NCBI GenBank assembly: GCA_022432975.1
Contig: CM039502.1
Location: forward strand, 74,109,497-74,173,496
DNA length: 64,000 nt
Source of the DNA: Begonia masoniana
Lineage: Eukaryota; Streptophyta; Magnoliopsida; Cucurbitales; Begoniaceae
Direction of reading: 5' to 3'
A program made the translations under genes and the position numbers. Below are positions 54,279-64,000 of the stretch, in pieces (the stretch's first letter is position 1; each line of letters opens with the position of its first letter). The notes beneath the pieces were generated by a model, which ran no database searches, was not told the DNA's origin, and saw only the letters and a list, made by a program, of their open reading frames with translations.

Positions 54279-56640
54279 ATGACAACCTGTGATGCCAATA
54301 TGGACTGGTATGCAGATGTCACGCCTATATGGTGATCTTCGAGCATTTGATCACACAGAAGATAACGAAGAAATAGAGGTGCATTCGATCTCGAAAACTC
54401 TAGACGATGAGTTTCGAACACCAGTCAACTCGAATGATGACGAGGTGGAAAACATACTGGTAATGGAAGAAATTTTGATGGGCTTTTTTTTTTGGAGAAA
54501 ATATAGTTCATTAAGTGAAATTAGAGATGAAATAGTAGATTATGTACTGAAAAATGGTTATGGGATCAAATTCACTAAAAGCGAATATCGGCGACTGACA
54601 ATAGTCTGTGAAGATGGATGCTTCGAAGATGCAAAACGAGCTTACGTTTCAAATAAAGAGTTTCACCGATTCTCACAACTGTGCAAGTAAAATGAAAAGT
54701 CGACACACTACTACAAAAAGAGTGGCAAATAATTATTTAGATAGGTTCAAAAGTCAACCTACGTGGAAAATCTCTTCCATTATTGAGACAGTGATGAAAG
54801 ATTTTAATGTGAACATTACACCCAATCTTGTCAAAAGAACAAGAAGCGAAGCTTGAAAACTTAATGACGGGAGCGGCGACGAACAATTCAAGCTACTGCA
54901 TTCGTACGCAATAGAAATACTTAGATCAAATACGGGTAGCACATTGAAAATACATGGTTACTTGGCAGGCTCTGGCCTGAATCAGACATGCGTATTTGAA
55001 AGAATGTACATGTGTATGGTTGTTTGCAAGGCAGGTTTGCTATAGTGTGATAGACGTATTATCTTTTTGGATGGTTGTCATCTGAAGGGCTCGTGTCCTG
55101 GCCAATTACTCACAGCCGTTAGTATTGATGACAACGATAAAATATATCTCGTTGCAGTTGCCAACGTGGAGTCGGTGTACATAGACTCATGGACGTGGTT
55201 TTTACAAATATTGAAGCAAGACCTAGACATTCAAGATGGAAACGGATGGACAATTATGTCGAATCAACAAAAGGTATAATGCATTTATGACGTGAGATTG
55301 CATCTGCTATTGTTTATCGTACCACTTATTTAGTGGTGTAATTGTACTGTGTAAGGAAGTTCTGTCTAGGAGACTAGATTTTAAGTGGGACCGTTAGTGA
55401 CACCTCTAGACTTTATTGGGAACCTACTTGGAAAGGTAATTCTGTCTAGGAGATTGTCCAGTACAGTCTTTTTTGGAAATTATCTTGATTAGTACTCTCT
55501 ACGTTTTACAATAGTGGTATTATTATTATTGTTCCCACCAATTTTATTATTTTCCCAACACAAATATTGAGGCGTTGTTGTCGTTATGTTGTTTTATGTT
55601 GACTCTGTTTTTCTTTCTAATATCAAGGTTTGATTCCTGCGGTGAATGATGAATTAAGTTCAACCTGAACACCGCAACAGCCTTCGGCATATGTACGCAA
55701 ACTTCAAAAATAAATTTCGGGGGAGAGCGTATAGAGATGCAATGTAAAATGCAGTTAGGGCAACTACAAGTTATCATTTCGAGATAGAAATGAGGAAACT
55801 GCATTAGATTAACCCGGATGTCCACGCATGGCTTCGACGAATAGAGCCTTGCTATTGAGCTAGTTATGCGTTTTCCTCAATTCCCAAGTGCGAAATGAGC
55901 TTGAATAATTTATGTGAGTCGTTTAATGTAGTTCTATTGCCTGTCAGAGACAAACCAATCCTGACCATGTTCGAGACGAAAATACTTGATGACTCGGATA
56001 GTGAAAAAGTATGAGAAGTTGGCCTCTTCAACGGATCTATTGTGTTTACAAATAAAAAAGAAGCTTGGGAAGCTAGAACATGCGGCTCGAAATTGGAGCT
56101 CTATGTTTGTAGGAACTGGACGATTTGAGGTCAGCAACAGCAACGAACAATACGTTGTCGACATGAATGTCGCTGTGTGCAACTATAACAGGTGGGAGCT
56201 ACTAGAATCTCGTGTGTCTATTCCATTTCATGCATGCATTTCATGAGTAGCGCTGTATAATTACGTGCATTCATACTATCACCGGCAACTTACCTGCAAA
56301 TGTACTCAAACTATATTCAGTCCCTAGCGACCAATAAATCTGGCCACCCGTTGGAGATATGGCTCCAAAACTTTTGCCCATAAGACAGCGTCAACCAGGA
56401 ATGTTGAAGAAGACAATAGTGTGAGATGTCGATGAGTTGCCAAGTTCGACAATTAGTAAGAAGAACTCAACGATGTCGTGTTGTATATGTCGGCGACAAG
56501 AGCATAATAGTCGCACTTGTCCTAACAGGGGATCCTCTTCAGGCGCTGCTTCCGGTTTTGCTTTCCAAGACACATTTATGGAGTTCCACACATTGGACGA
56601 GACACAAGTACATTTCAACACGTTTCGCTCATAAAGACAC
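54279..56640 (+). pseudogene. MULE transposase (mudrA-like), broken
   Basis: Domains in order with frameshifts and stops between them. An N-terminal MuDR-type region is at about 54505-54620 (KYSSLSEIRDEIVDYVLKNG, IKFTKSEYRRLTIVCEDGC). The DNA-binding part is at about 54660-54856 (SFTDSHNC, TWKISSIIETVMKDFNVN). The catalytic MULE domain is at about 55067-55279 (DGCHLKGSCPGQLL, AVSIDDNDKIY, DSWTWFLQIL, TIMSNQQK) and resumes near 55626 with GLIPAV and YANFKNKFRG. NNLCESFNVVLLPVRDKPI is near 55900. A SWIM-type zinc finger remnant is near 56130-56246. A C-terminal CCHC zinc knuckle (CCICRRQEHNSRTC) is near 56478-56520. Catalytic Asp of DGCHLKG is present. A 350 bp stretch with copia-like sequence interrupts the catalytic domain at 55276-55625. 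The gene cannot work as it stands. Confidence 0.85.
55276..55625 (+). mobile_element. Copia LTR-derived fragment inside transposase gene
   Basis: The segment shares AGACTAGATTTTAAGTGG, ACTTGGAAAG-type and TTGATTAGTACT sequence with the LTR end at about 6600-6750. It splits the transposase between NQQK and GLIPAV. Its left edge reads AAAG then GTATAA and its right edge ATATCAAG, so it resembles an intron, but the reading frame is off by one if spliced there. Either an intron containing retroelement sequence or a decayed insertion. Confidence 0.5.
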
Positions 56641-56649
56641 TGACATTCT

Positions 56650-57633
56650 TCTTTTTTTACCATAGTTTTCATTATGTGTAAGAATATTCATTACGCAACC
56701 GCGACAAAAATTAATGAATGTTCGGGATTTAATTTATGGATTTATTTTAACGTTTAATTTATACCCAATGTATAATGTGTAATATATGAATTTATTTTAA
56801 TGCTTAATTTATTATTAGTGTAATGTGAAACATATGGATTTATTATAAAATAAATAATGAACGAGGGGTATTTTAAAAAAATATCAAACGATATTGAATT
56901 TATTTAAAAAATTTGCCACATATTTACTACATCATGGAAAGATAATTTGAAAATTTTCATGATTTTCTAACATTTCTAACATGTGGTAAAATTTTCAAGT
57001 AAATCTAATATCATTTGGTATTTTTTTAAAATTAATTTATATAATTTATCGTTTGAGATTTAAATTGGTTATTACCCTATATTAATGTGTAATTTAGTGA
57101 GATAAAATTAAAAAAATGAGAAGAATTTCGTTTGTTTTATGACTCCTCCATCGCTATCTTCAAACAATTCATGCATATTCAAATCACAATTGTATACTCA
57201 ACAGCCAGATCTAGATAATTATTATGTCCAATCATCTAGTAAAAGCGTTTAGTAAAAGTACAATCATACAGAAAGTATGGTTACAAACAAATCCTAATGT
57301 TACAAATAGAAAGTACAGTACGTAAAATTAAAAACAAAACATAAACTACACTACGATGGTGAGACATTGTCGTCAGTGCCAGCGATCCAACGCGAGACGT
57401 TGATACTCAGCTCTATCTGTGACAACCTGACCTCATCCATTCTATTCGCGAGGAACTTCATCCTCTGGTCCATCCAATCTCACCTCTCCTCCATTTTATG
57501 CTCTATCATGGCCAACCTCTGGTCCATCCTTCTCCCACCCAGTAGCCTCCTGGGGGAACAATAGTACCGCCGGAGCGTCCTCCATAAGAACATCGCCTGT
57601 TGATGTGGAGGTCCCCTGATCGGACTTGAACAC
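56650..57633. other. Spacer between the two MULE genes
   Basis: AT-rich. At about 56890-57020 it has TTGCCACATATTT, CATCATGGAAAGATAAT and TTTTCATGATTTT followed by an inverted match, related to the interior of the non-autonomous element at 28326-29399. An open frame at 57367-57564 shows no recognised motif. Confidence 0.5.
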
Positions 57634-58370
57634 TCAGGTCTCGTCGACTTCGACTAGGCTCATCCGAGTCAAATGAAGTCTATCAAATACATTGACGGAT
57701 CTTAGTGCTTTCTTCTGCTCTCCTTGCGGTAGCTGAATCCCAACTCGCTCTAGGATCTTCTGAATTAATGTGTTGTATGCCAAATTCTTGTTGGATGTCT
57801 CACCTATCTTGAGCATGTGACCTAAAATCAGGTACCCAGGGTCGAACCTTCTGCCGCTGTATAGTTTCTCCATCACATCCAGATCCATGCAACTCACCAG
57901 ATCTCTATGTCCCTCGCGAGGTAAAATGGTGTGGGTTATCATATTGTGAATAACCCGAGCTTTGAGGTTCAAGTCATTTGATCTTGGCTTCACGAACCCG
58001 ACGATGTTGGAATTGCTGTGAATTGTCCTCAGGAATTCGAGTCCCTCTGCCGATTTGAAAAATTCACAGTCTTGATGGACGTTGTAGTATCTGTCCACGT
58101 CCATCCCTCCTACAGAAAACTCGACCATTTCATTAATCGCGTCTGGAGTGATGACCATCTCTGTACTAATTACGTACATCTTCAGCGTCCCAGACCTCCC
58201 AATAGCGTTCAAGTTCTCATAAAACAAGTGAACAATTTATCGTAGCTATCGCCCTTCATTGCGTACACTCTGTGCAATGCGATTATGTCGAACATCTCCT
58301 CGATCTCCAACGACTCCTAACCTTTAAAATTGACAGTCTTCTCATAAATCATCGATCGACTCGACATACC
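57634..58370 (-). pseudogene. Second MULE gene, Transposase_32-type domain
   Basis: Reading on the minus strand from ATG at 58370: MSSRSMIYEKTVNFKG, a TAG stop, then ESLEIEEMFDIIALHRVYAM, a one-base frame change near 58230, and an open 197-codon part to 57634. The open part contains FYENLNAIGRSGTLKMYV, VITPDAINEMVEFS, SNDLNLKARVIHNMITH, TILPREGHRDLVSCMDL and DPGYLILGHMLK. This matches the putative plant transposon protein family, also present in the SIRE-like frame at 10177-10935. It is transcribed inward from the right inverted repeat, the place mudrB occupies in MuDR, but it shows no visible similarity to mudrB. Function unknown. One stop and one frameshift suggest recent decay. Confidence 0.7.
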
Positions 58371-58540
58371 ATGAAAAGGGCTCAAATTTTGGGATTTCGG
58401 TCAATTTAAGGCTCTGTTTTATCGGATTTGTGGATAATATTGGTCGAAACTAATTAGGGATAGAGAAATCAACACAAAATGGTCGAATTTTAGGGTTGGA
58501 AAATTAGGTGGGTAAGAGAGTTTCTGAAGTTTGGAGGGGG

Positions 58541-59473
58541 GGTTTCTTATATACAGTCAGGAATTGGTCCCCTTATTTGGAAATCGATCACTTGTTTTGA
58601 GCCTTAATTTTAAAACGGGGGGTCGTTTCCGGAAAACAGTCCCCCGTTTTCAAGAACAATTGTAAAATGAGGGACCTTCTCCATAAAAACGACCCCCCCG
58701 AATTTATCCATTACTGTTGGCATGTGACTCAAGTCACGGGCAATAACCAAAAACGGGGGCCCGATTCTGGAAACGGACCCCTGTTTTAAATGCACGTGCA
58801 CCACATATTTAAGGGGAGACCATCCCCCACATCAACCCCCTGTTTCCCACGTGGCAAAATGAGGGCCCCGTAAATTAAACTGGCTCCCCGTTTTAGGCGA
58901 AAAATGAAAAATGGACCTCCATTTTTGAAATGGTTCCCTTATTTGAAATAAGGGGGATTTCTTATATACAGTCGGGAATTGGTCCTCTTATTTGGAAATC
59001 AATCCCCTGTTTTGAGCCTTAATTTTAAAACGGGGGACCGTTTCTGAAAAACAGTCCTCCGTTTTCAAGAACAATTGTAAAATAGGGGACCATCTCCATA
59101 AAAACGACCCTCCATTTTATCCATTACTGTTGGTCTGTGACTGAAGTCACAGGCAATAACCAAAACGGGGGCCCAATTCTAAAAATGGGCCCCTGTTTTT
59201 AAATGCAATGCACCGCACGTTTAAGGGGGGTCTCCACCCCCCACATCAACTCTCTTGTTTCTCACGTGGCAAAACAGGGGCCCTGGTAAATTAAACAGAC
59301 CCCCCGTTTTAGGCGAAAAATGAAAACGGCTCCCCATTTTTGAAAATCGGGGGCCAGATATGGTTTGGTTTGTTAGGTTTTGGATAATTTAAAGTTTAGT
59401 TTGTTAGATTTGATACTTTATGAAGCGTTTTAAAAAAATCTTCATAGTTTGGAGTTTAAATTGGTTATTACCC
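58541..59473. repeat. Right terminal inverted repeat of MULE, duplicated
   Basis: The outer repeat (about 58959-59473) mirrors the left end. An inner tandem copy (58541-58958) repeats its body with about 10 percent differences, both beginning TTTCTTATATACAGTC (complement has TATATAAG). The duplication is about 419 bp. Confidence 0.8.
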
Positions 59474-59482
59474 TATTAGAAA

Positions 59483-60246
59483 ACAAATTATAGATCATTA
59501 CATATCTTAAATTGAATCTTTTAGATTAGCTCTTAATATTAATCAGTAGGGAATTATGGTACCAGGAAGAAAGAAAAAACAACGACGGGTGGTTTATAAG
59601 CGCTACCTGTGGTTCTCAGTGCTCTAGTGGTCCTTGCTTTCCTTCAATGTTTGTCCTGCTCTTAGCTTTTAACTAAAGAGCTACATACACAAACTAGAGT
59701 AGGAGAAAGAAACAGAAAAAGAAAGAAAAGATTGACAAAGACTGATTGAGAGCGAGAGAGAGAGAGAGAGAGAGAGAGGATAGCAGCAGTAATATAAAAG
59801 TCCAACTGAGATGAGAAAGCATTAATATTCAAGCAGAATGCAGTTGTGGGTAAAGTAGCACCAATTGTCCAAAAGAAAACCCAAAATGAGAGAATTTTTT
59901 ATTATCATTATTGTAAGGAAATGTCTATAGAATCATGTCCTCAGAAATGAAACTAACAATTTGTTCAAACCTATATATCTAACACTGCCTTGATTCTGGA
60001 ATCAAATAATGGATAAAGATGTGAATTATGTTGGCTTCATGCATGCAGATACAACTTCTGCTTCCTCTCTAGAATTCTCTATCCTAAATATTTGTATTTT
60101 GATTTAATACAATTAGCTATGCAGTCAATTTTCACGAAAATCTTTAAATTGCGCATCAAGCAACTGATTGGCAACTTTGTGCAGTTGCAATGAAAGTCTC
60201 TAATGGAGCAAATAGGAATACCTTAGATAGGTAAATGTTTTCATCT
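59483..60246. other. Intergenic region downstream of E2F gene
   Basis: Contains a GA microsatellite at about 59754-59779 and AT-rich sequence. No gene was recognised. The part nearest 60246 is the 3' flank of the E2F gene. Confidence 0.4.
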
Positions 60247-61599
60247 TTAATGAAAGTCAGCAGCAGTACTCGGTGCTTCGGCAATATCCACTAGTGGAAT
60301 TTGTGACCTTGCAGTGCCATGATCAGATGTCCCAAAGTCGACACGAAGCATGTCTGACTCGTTCCAACCAACACTTGCTGTCATTAGTAAAGGGATTAAT
60401 ACCAAATCCAGGTTAAAAGAATAGAGGAATAAAGACAGATGAAGGGTTTTTCGTACTAATCAAGAAAAGACAATATATTTAAAAAGGGACAAACAGTCTT
60501 CCACATGTCCGTCATGCTAACTTCAGCATCAGATAAAAGCCAGTAATCGGCATCGTTCTGAAAAAAACATAAAAAATAAGAGTAGAAAGTTAAATCACAG
60601 AAAATCTGCATTTTCTAAAATCGTGATGGAAGTGTTATCCGTGTTAAATAACTTAGGTTTATACAGTAATGAGATTTCGTAAGTAGACAATAAGAGGTTC
60701 ACTTGGCATCCTTGATACGTCCCACTGTCCCATTGACTTACTATAAAGCTCGAAGGCCAATTGAAACTTTATAAAACCATTTAAAGTAATCGTGTGAACT
60801 AGCAATTAAAAAAATATTAGCCCAACACACTCGCTACAATTGGTTTTTCTACCAGTGAAACAGCATTATTTACTACAGAATAGCTAGAAGTCAAAAAATA
60901 ATAATCTACTACTAATACCACACCCACATCATATTCTGAAGGAACGATCTTCATCACTTCAGCATAGTCATGGGAGTCATTGAAATCAAAGCTCCTTTGA
61001 TTTGTCTGTCGAATTGGTTCAATTACTTCCTTACGAAAAATCTCCACATTGTCCACTTCTGCTGCTAATTGTTCATTTGTCCCAGAGCTGGAAACAAGTT
61101 GGAAGCTCTGGGATGGTTCGATCACATTCATCTCTGCAAATTTTTCCTCAAATTGACTGATAGGAAAGGTGAATTTAGAGAGACAACTAATGAAAAAAAA
61201 AAAACGAAAAAGAAACTACAAAATAATGATGGACAAAGTATCACAAAAAAGGTAACATTACCTGACAATGTAAACATCAATGGAACCCATCGTGCTTCTG
61301 AGGACTATCCTATATCTCTTCTGAGGATATTCAATATCCTAGTATGGAAGGAAAACTTTCGCTCAGTCATCATATAAGCGAATTTAATTATAATGACATA
61401 CAGGTTCACTAAAGGATTATCTCATGGTTCGAACTTACTTCAAGAGTGGTCCCATGTGAAGCTTTAACTGCTATTAGTGTTTCATTCTACGGAAGATGTA
61501 AACTAGCTTTATCACACAACTCAAAAATGAAGCACAGAGAACAAGCTGACCTGAAAGCAAGGTAGGCCTTTGATGTCTTCGTCCGTCATAAAAAGCCAT
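60247..61599 (-). CDS. E2F: E2F transcription factor, 3' six exons only
   Basis: E2F proteins bind DNA with DP partners and control S-phase genes; they are held in check by retinoblastoma-related protein. Exons (minus strand): 61599-61551 (WLFMTDEDIKGLPCFQ), 61486-61439 (NETLIAVKASHGTTLE), 61338-61262 (IEYPQKRYRIVLRSTMG, IDVYIVS), 61156-60928 (QFEEKFAEMN, then a Ser/acidic linker), 60557-60494 (NDADYWLLSDAEVSMTDMW) and 60377-60247 (SVGWNESDMLRVDFG to stop TAA 60247-60249). They cover the dimerisation/marked-box region and the C-terminal RBR-binding segment, about 198 residues. The DNA-binding exons are not in the window; upstream sequence is transposon. The conserved VPDPDE motif expected after LE is missing. 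The exon ending at 60494 lacks a canonical donor: one G seems lost before TTTGTC. Closest by eye to E2FA/E2FB types. Confidence 0.88.
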
Positions 61600-61689
61600 C
61601 TACAAGTTGGCAAAAGCTTGTAGTTATAGCACTGGGGACATTTTTATACCACTTGGAAGTGAAATGAAATGAGAAGACAAAACTTTAAC

Positions 61690-62010
61690 TCCCTAGTAAA
61701 TTCTCAATTTGAAACCTTAATTTGGAAATCCTAAAATTTTTCTCAAATTAATTTATCAAATTAAGTTTTAAAATCGAGCGTTAGAAAACCTAATTTCAGA
61801 ATATTGAAAATCTCTTTAAATAATAATTGAAATCTTAAATACGCTGAAGCTTTATCAAAATAACTTTATCGGAAACTTGAAATAAATGCAGAATTTAAAT
61901 CATTCTTAAAACTTTATTTAATAATAAAATTTCACGTAATTTATTCAAAGTTTTAACTGAAAATAAAATATGAAATATTTTTGAAAAACTAAACCATATT
62001 GATTCAAATC
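61690..62010 (-). mobile_element. Inverted fragment of the 25715-27445 LTR family
   Basis: The minus strand matches the last 320 bases of the LTR-like insert at 25715-27445 with many small differences, including TTTGAGAAAAATTTTAGGATT and TTTATTATTAAATAAAG-type blocks. It lacks the terminal TGTTACA. It sits upstream of the E2F exons, inside what is likely an E2F intron. Confidence 0.6.
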
Positions 62011-62049
62011 CCTTCCAAAAACTTTTTCTTCTTCTTCTAAATGTTCGCT

Positions 62050-62602
62050 TGTAACGACTTCTTTTTCTCAGTAAGATATTGTTCGCTCTGGGAATTGGGC
62101 CATAGTCTAATATCCTCCCCTCACGGATTTGTTTGGCGAGGAATTCCCAGTCGGTTACCCAATATGGTACTGCTCTCGCCGGAGCACTTTTGACTTCAGA
62201 GTTCTTATGGAATTCGTTGCCAATTGTGCTCCAAAACGCGTCTTCCTATTTTTGGGAGGGTTTCCTTATATATGTTTCATTTCCATATACTTCCCCAAGC
62301 GATGTAAGATTGTGACGACTCCCTCTTTACGACCCGAGATTTGCCTATACTCGAGTCCGGGATTTACCTATACTTGGCTTAGATTCCGAGGTTTGCCTTG
62401 CAGTCGTGCTCATACGTACAAATTTGGGTCATCACAATCACCCCCTTCGGGGGCCCAACGTCCTCGTTGACCACATTTTCGGTTGGGTACAGACTCTGAT
62501 ACCATTTGTAACGACTCATTTTTCCCAGTAAGATATTGTCCGCTCTAGGGATTGAGCCGTAACCCAATATCCTCCCCTCACGAATTTGTTTGGCGAGGAC
62601 TT
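62050..62602 (-). mobile_element. Cassandra element, second LTR split by copia
   Basis: On the plus strand: LTR 62050-62436 (starts TGTAACGACTTC, ends GTCATCACA), internal part 62437-62506 with primer-site complement GATACCA and G/C-rich tract, then the beginning of a second LTR at 62507. The second LTR is broken at 62602 by the copia element that starts there; its remainder may lie beyond the window. 5S rRNA-like sequence is on the minus strand at about 62135-62235 (complement of GGTTACCC, CTCTCGCC, GAGTTCTTATGG). It is more diverged than the other two Cassandra copies, so older. Confidence 0.85.
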
Positions 62603-64000
62603 TGTTGAGTTATAGAACCTAATTTAGGTTTGAGGGTATTTTGGTCATTAGGTACCCTGTTATTCTGTAACCTTAAATCGTCTAGTATATAAAGATGTAT
62701 TTAGGTTATCGAGTGTGATAGAGAGAGTAACTGAGAGTGTGAGGCAAAACCTTTGTAACTCGTTTGAAATCTGTCAGTGGCTAGTGGATGTAGCTCTCAC
62801 AACGAGAGTGAACCATTATAAATCTGTGTGTTGTTTCTTTTTCGTATTCTCGATCGTTCGTTACAGGTAGATTATGGCGTCTAATCCTAACAACTGGTAT
62901 CAGAGCTTCAGGTTGAAGTAGTTTTCGAAAATTAGAGTTTGATTCTTCGAAGGGTATCGATCAATTTCAGGTTTGTAATTTCGGTAAGTGAAATTGTAAT
63001 TTTGGAGGAAAAGGAAATTGAAATAATTAAAAGAAAAAAAAGGGTTTTTAATCCTGTTTTGTTCTGTCCGCTACGAAGAATAGAGAGAAGCTCTCTGGTT
63101 CATCTTTTTCAACAGCGAAGGGCGAAGTGCACAGAGGAAAGACCGCCGTTCTACCACAGTGCACCAGAACCGCGACGTCGCCGACGGCGCAGACCATGCT
63201 GACCTACTCCGCCACTGCCGACCGCCATCCGAAGAAGTCTGCCGTCCACCGTTTGTGACAGAGAAAGTGCAGCACACTCCTGCCATGATAGCCGCCGATA
63301 GGTACTTCATAGCGAGGTTGAAGCACCGTCAGAGTCTCTGTCTCATTCAACAGAAGACTCGCCATGAAGAGAAAGCCCTCGACAGTGAGAGAGGGAGTGT
63401 CTGTTGCGAGGAAGAGGAATCGCTCACCACTGCCGCCGACGTGCGATCGGCTGAAGAGAGAAGAAATCAGCTGCCCCTCTGAGTCCAAATCACAGTCGTC
63501 GCCGATCTTACTTCGTTCCGAGTCTGAACGTCGAGCCAGTAGAGTTTGGGTTTGAGAAACATTTTTTGGTGCATTGTTTCTTGAATTTGTTTTTGGTGGA
63601 ATAATTTTTGGTTATTTTGTTAGATTTCAAAATTGTTCTGAAATTCTTGGGTTAATTAAGTGATTGGAAAATTTCTTTGACCGATAAATTTGCTAGGCAG
63701 ATTTGAGATTATTTATTGGGGCTGAATACTTGATCTTGAAATATCTGTTTTTGGGCATTGATAACAATGGCAGACGACAATAGCACAGGATACGGTATTG
63801 GAAAATTTGATGGGACAGATTTTGCGTTCTGGAGAATGCAAATTGAAGATTACTTGTACGGAAAAAAACTTCATCTTCCTTTGAGTGCGAAACCAGAGAA
63901 TATGATAGATAGTGAATGAAATTTCTTTGATAGACAAGTTTTGGGAGTCGTCCGATTGACGCTAGCCAAAAGCGTTGCTCACAACGTGGTGAAGGAGAAG
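62603..64000 (+). mobile_element. Copia retrotransposon, 5' part
   Basis: The 5' LTR is 62603-62892 (TGTTGAGTTATAG to TAATCCTAACA) with TATA-like TATATAAAG near 62697. The primer site TGGTATCAGAGC is at 62895-62906. A leader of about 860 bp, partly GC-rich (63070-63540), precedes gag at 63767. The left flank GACTT (62598-62602) is the expected duplication; the other copy lies outside the window. The element is nested in a Cassandra LTR. Confidence 0.88.
63767..64000 (+). pseudogene. Copia gag N-terminus with premature stop
   Basis: ATG at 63767. The frame has GIGKFDGTDFAFWRMQIEDY and LYGKKLHLPLS, the start of a Tork/Ale-like gag (UBN2-type). At 63917-63919 a TGA stands where relatives have a Trp codon (SEWNFFDRQ-like context), after which the same frame continues with VVRLTLAKSVAHNVVKEK to the window end. 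One G to A change explains the stop. Confidence 0.75.

Larger units (their letters stand above)
50786..59473 (+). mobile_element. Mutator-like element (MULE) with two inward genes
   Basis: 8688 bp with a perfect 9 bp duplication, TATTAGAAA, at 50777-50785 and 59474-59482. Long terminal inverted repeats: left 50786-51323, right about 58959-59473. They share AATAACCAATTTAAA, then AGTATCAAATCTAACA, AAACCTAACAAACC and a G/C-run-rich body. The right repeat is duplicated (inner copy about 58541-58958). A transposase pseudogene runs rightward from the left repeat (54279-56640) and a second frame runs leftward from the right repeat (58370-57634), the arrangement of maize MuDR with mudrA and mudrB. 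A solo LTR (51324-54133) sits at the inner edge of the left repeat. Confidence 0.88.

Noticed and set aside
62939..63555. GC-rich frames on both strands in the copia leader
   Set aside because: They overlap each other, have no recognised motif and lie between the primer site and gag; the GC-rich patch could be captured sequence but nothing supports a gene.

Overview
The window is nuclear DNA from a eudicot plant. Two OVATE-family genes, a plant-type E2F gene with GT-AG introns, a plant lipid-droplet-type hydrolase gene and a dense layer of nested plant transposable elements all point that way. Five host genes can be recognised. Most of the remaining sequence is transposons inserted into one another.

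Host genes: an OVATE gene of the AtOFP15/18 type (+, 2775-3527); an OVATE gene of the AtOFP6/8 type (-, 31527-32171); a 12-exon alpha/beta-hydrolase gene of the LDAH type (-, 33141-41024); an unrecognised 178-codon gene (-, 50085-43237) split by a copia element; and the 3' six exons of an E2F gene (-, 61599-60247), whose 5' exons lie beyond inserted repeats. From memory, Arabidopsis also keeps an E2F gene (E2FA) close to two OVATE genes on chromosome 2, so this may be a conserved block swollen by insertions.

Left third (1-22 kb): a small Mutator-type element (5719-6235), then an old plus-strand copia element (about 6.5-20.5 kb). The old copia is broken by a truncated minus-strand SIRE-like copia (7062-13020), a 2.6 kb solo LTR (14009-16611) and a three-LTR Cassandra element carrying 5S rRNA-like sequence (18625-19936). 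The SIRE env-like frame is itself split by an unusual palindromic element (8772-9328) with a tRNA-like core.

Middle (22-42 kb): a hAT element with a perfect 8 bp target duplication (22553-28021), a second Mutator-type element (28326-29399), the second OVATE gene, and the hydrolase gene. Intron 6 of the hydrolase holds gag-only LTR elements, one of which carries a captured leucine-rich-repeat receptor-kinase exon.

Right third (42-64 kb): a copia element with apparently identical LTRs (43335-49641) sits in a coding exon and has received an inverted Cassandra array. An 8.7 kb Mutator-like element (50786-59473) follows, with a 9 bp target duplication, long inverted repeats and two inward-facing genes, and it holds a 2.8 kb solo LTR. 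After the E2F exons come a further Cassandra and the 5' end of another copia element.

The most unusual points are: one protein domain shared by a SIRE-like retroelement and a Mutator-like DNA element; two retroelement-like insertions whose two ends are both copies of the same terminus; the gag-only element with a captured receptor-kinase exon; and the recent-looking disruption of a host exon. Several host exons differ from family expectation by one base, which could be assembly error or decay. Splice sites and frames were read by eye; no alignment was run.
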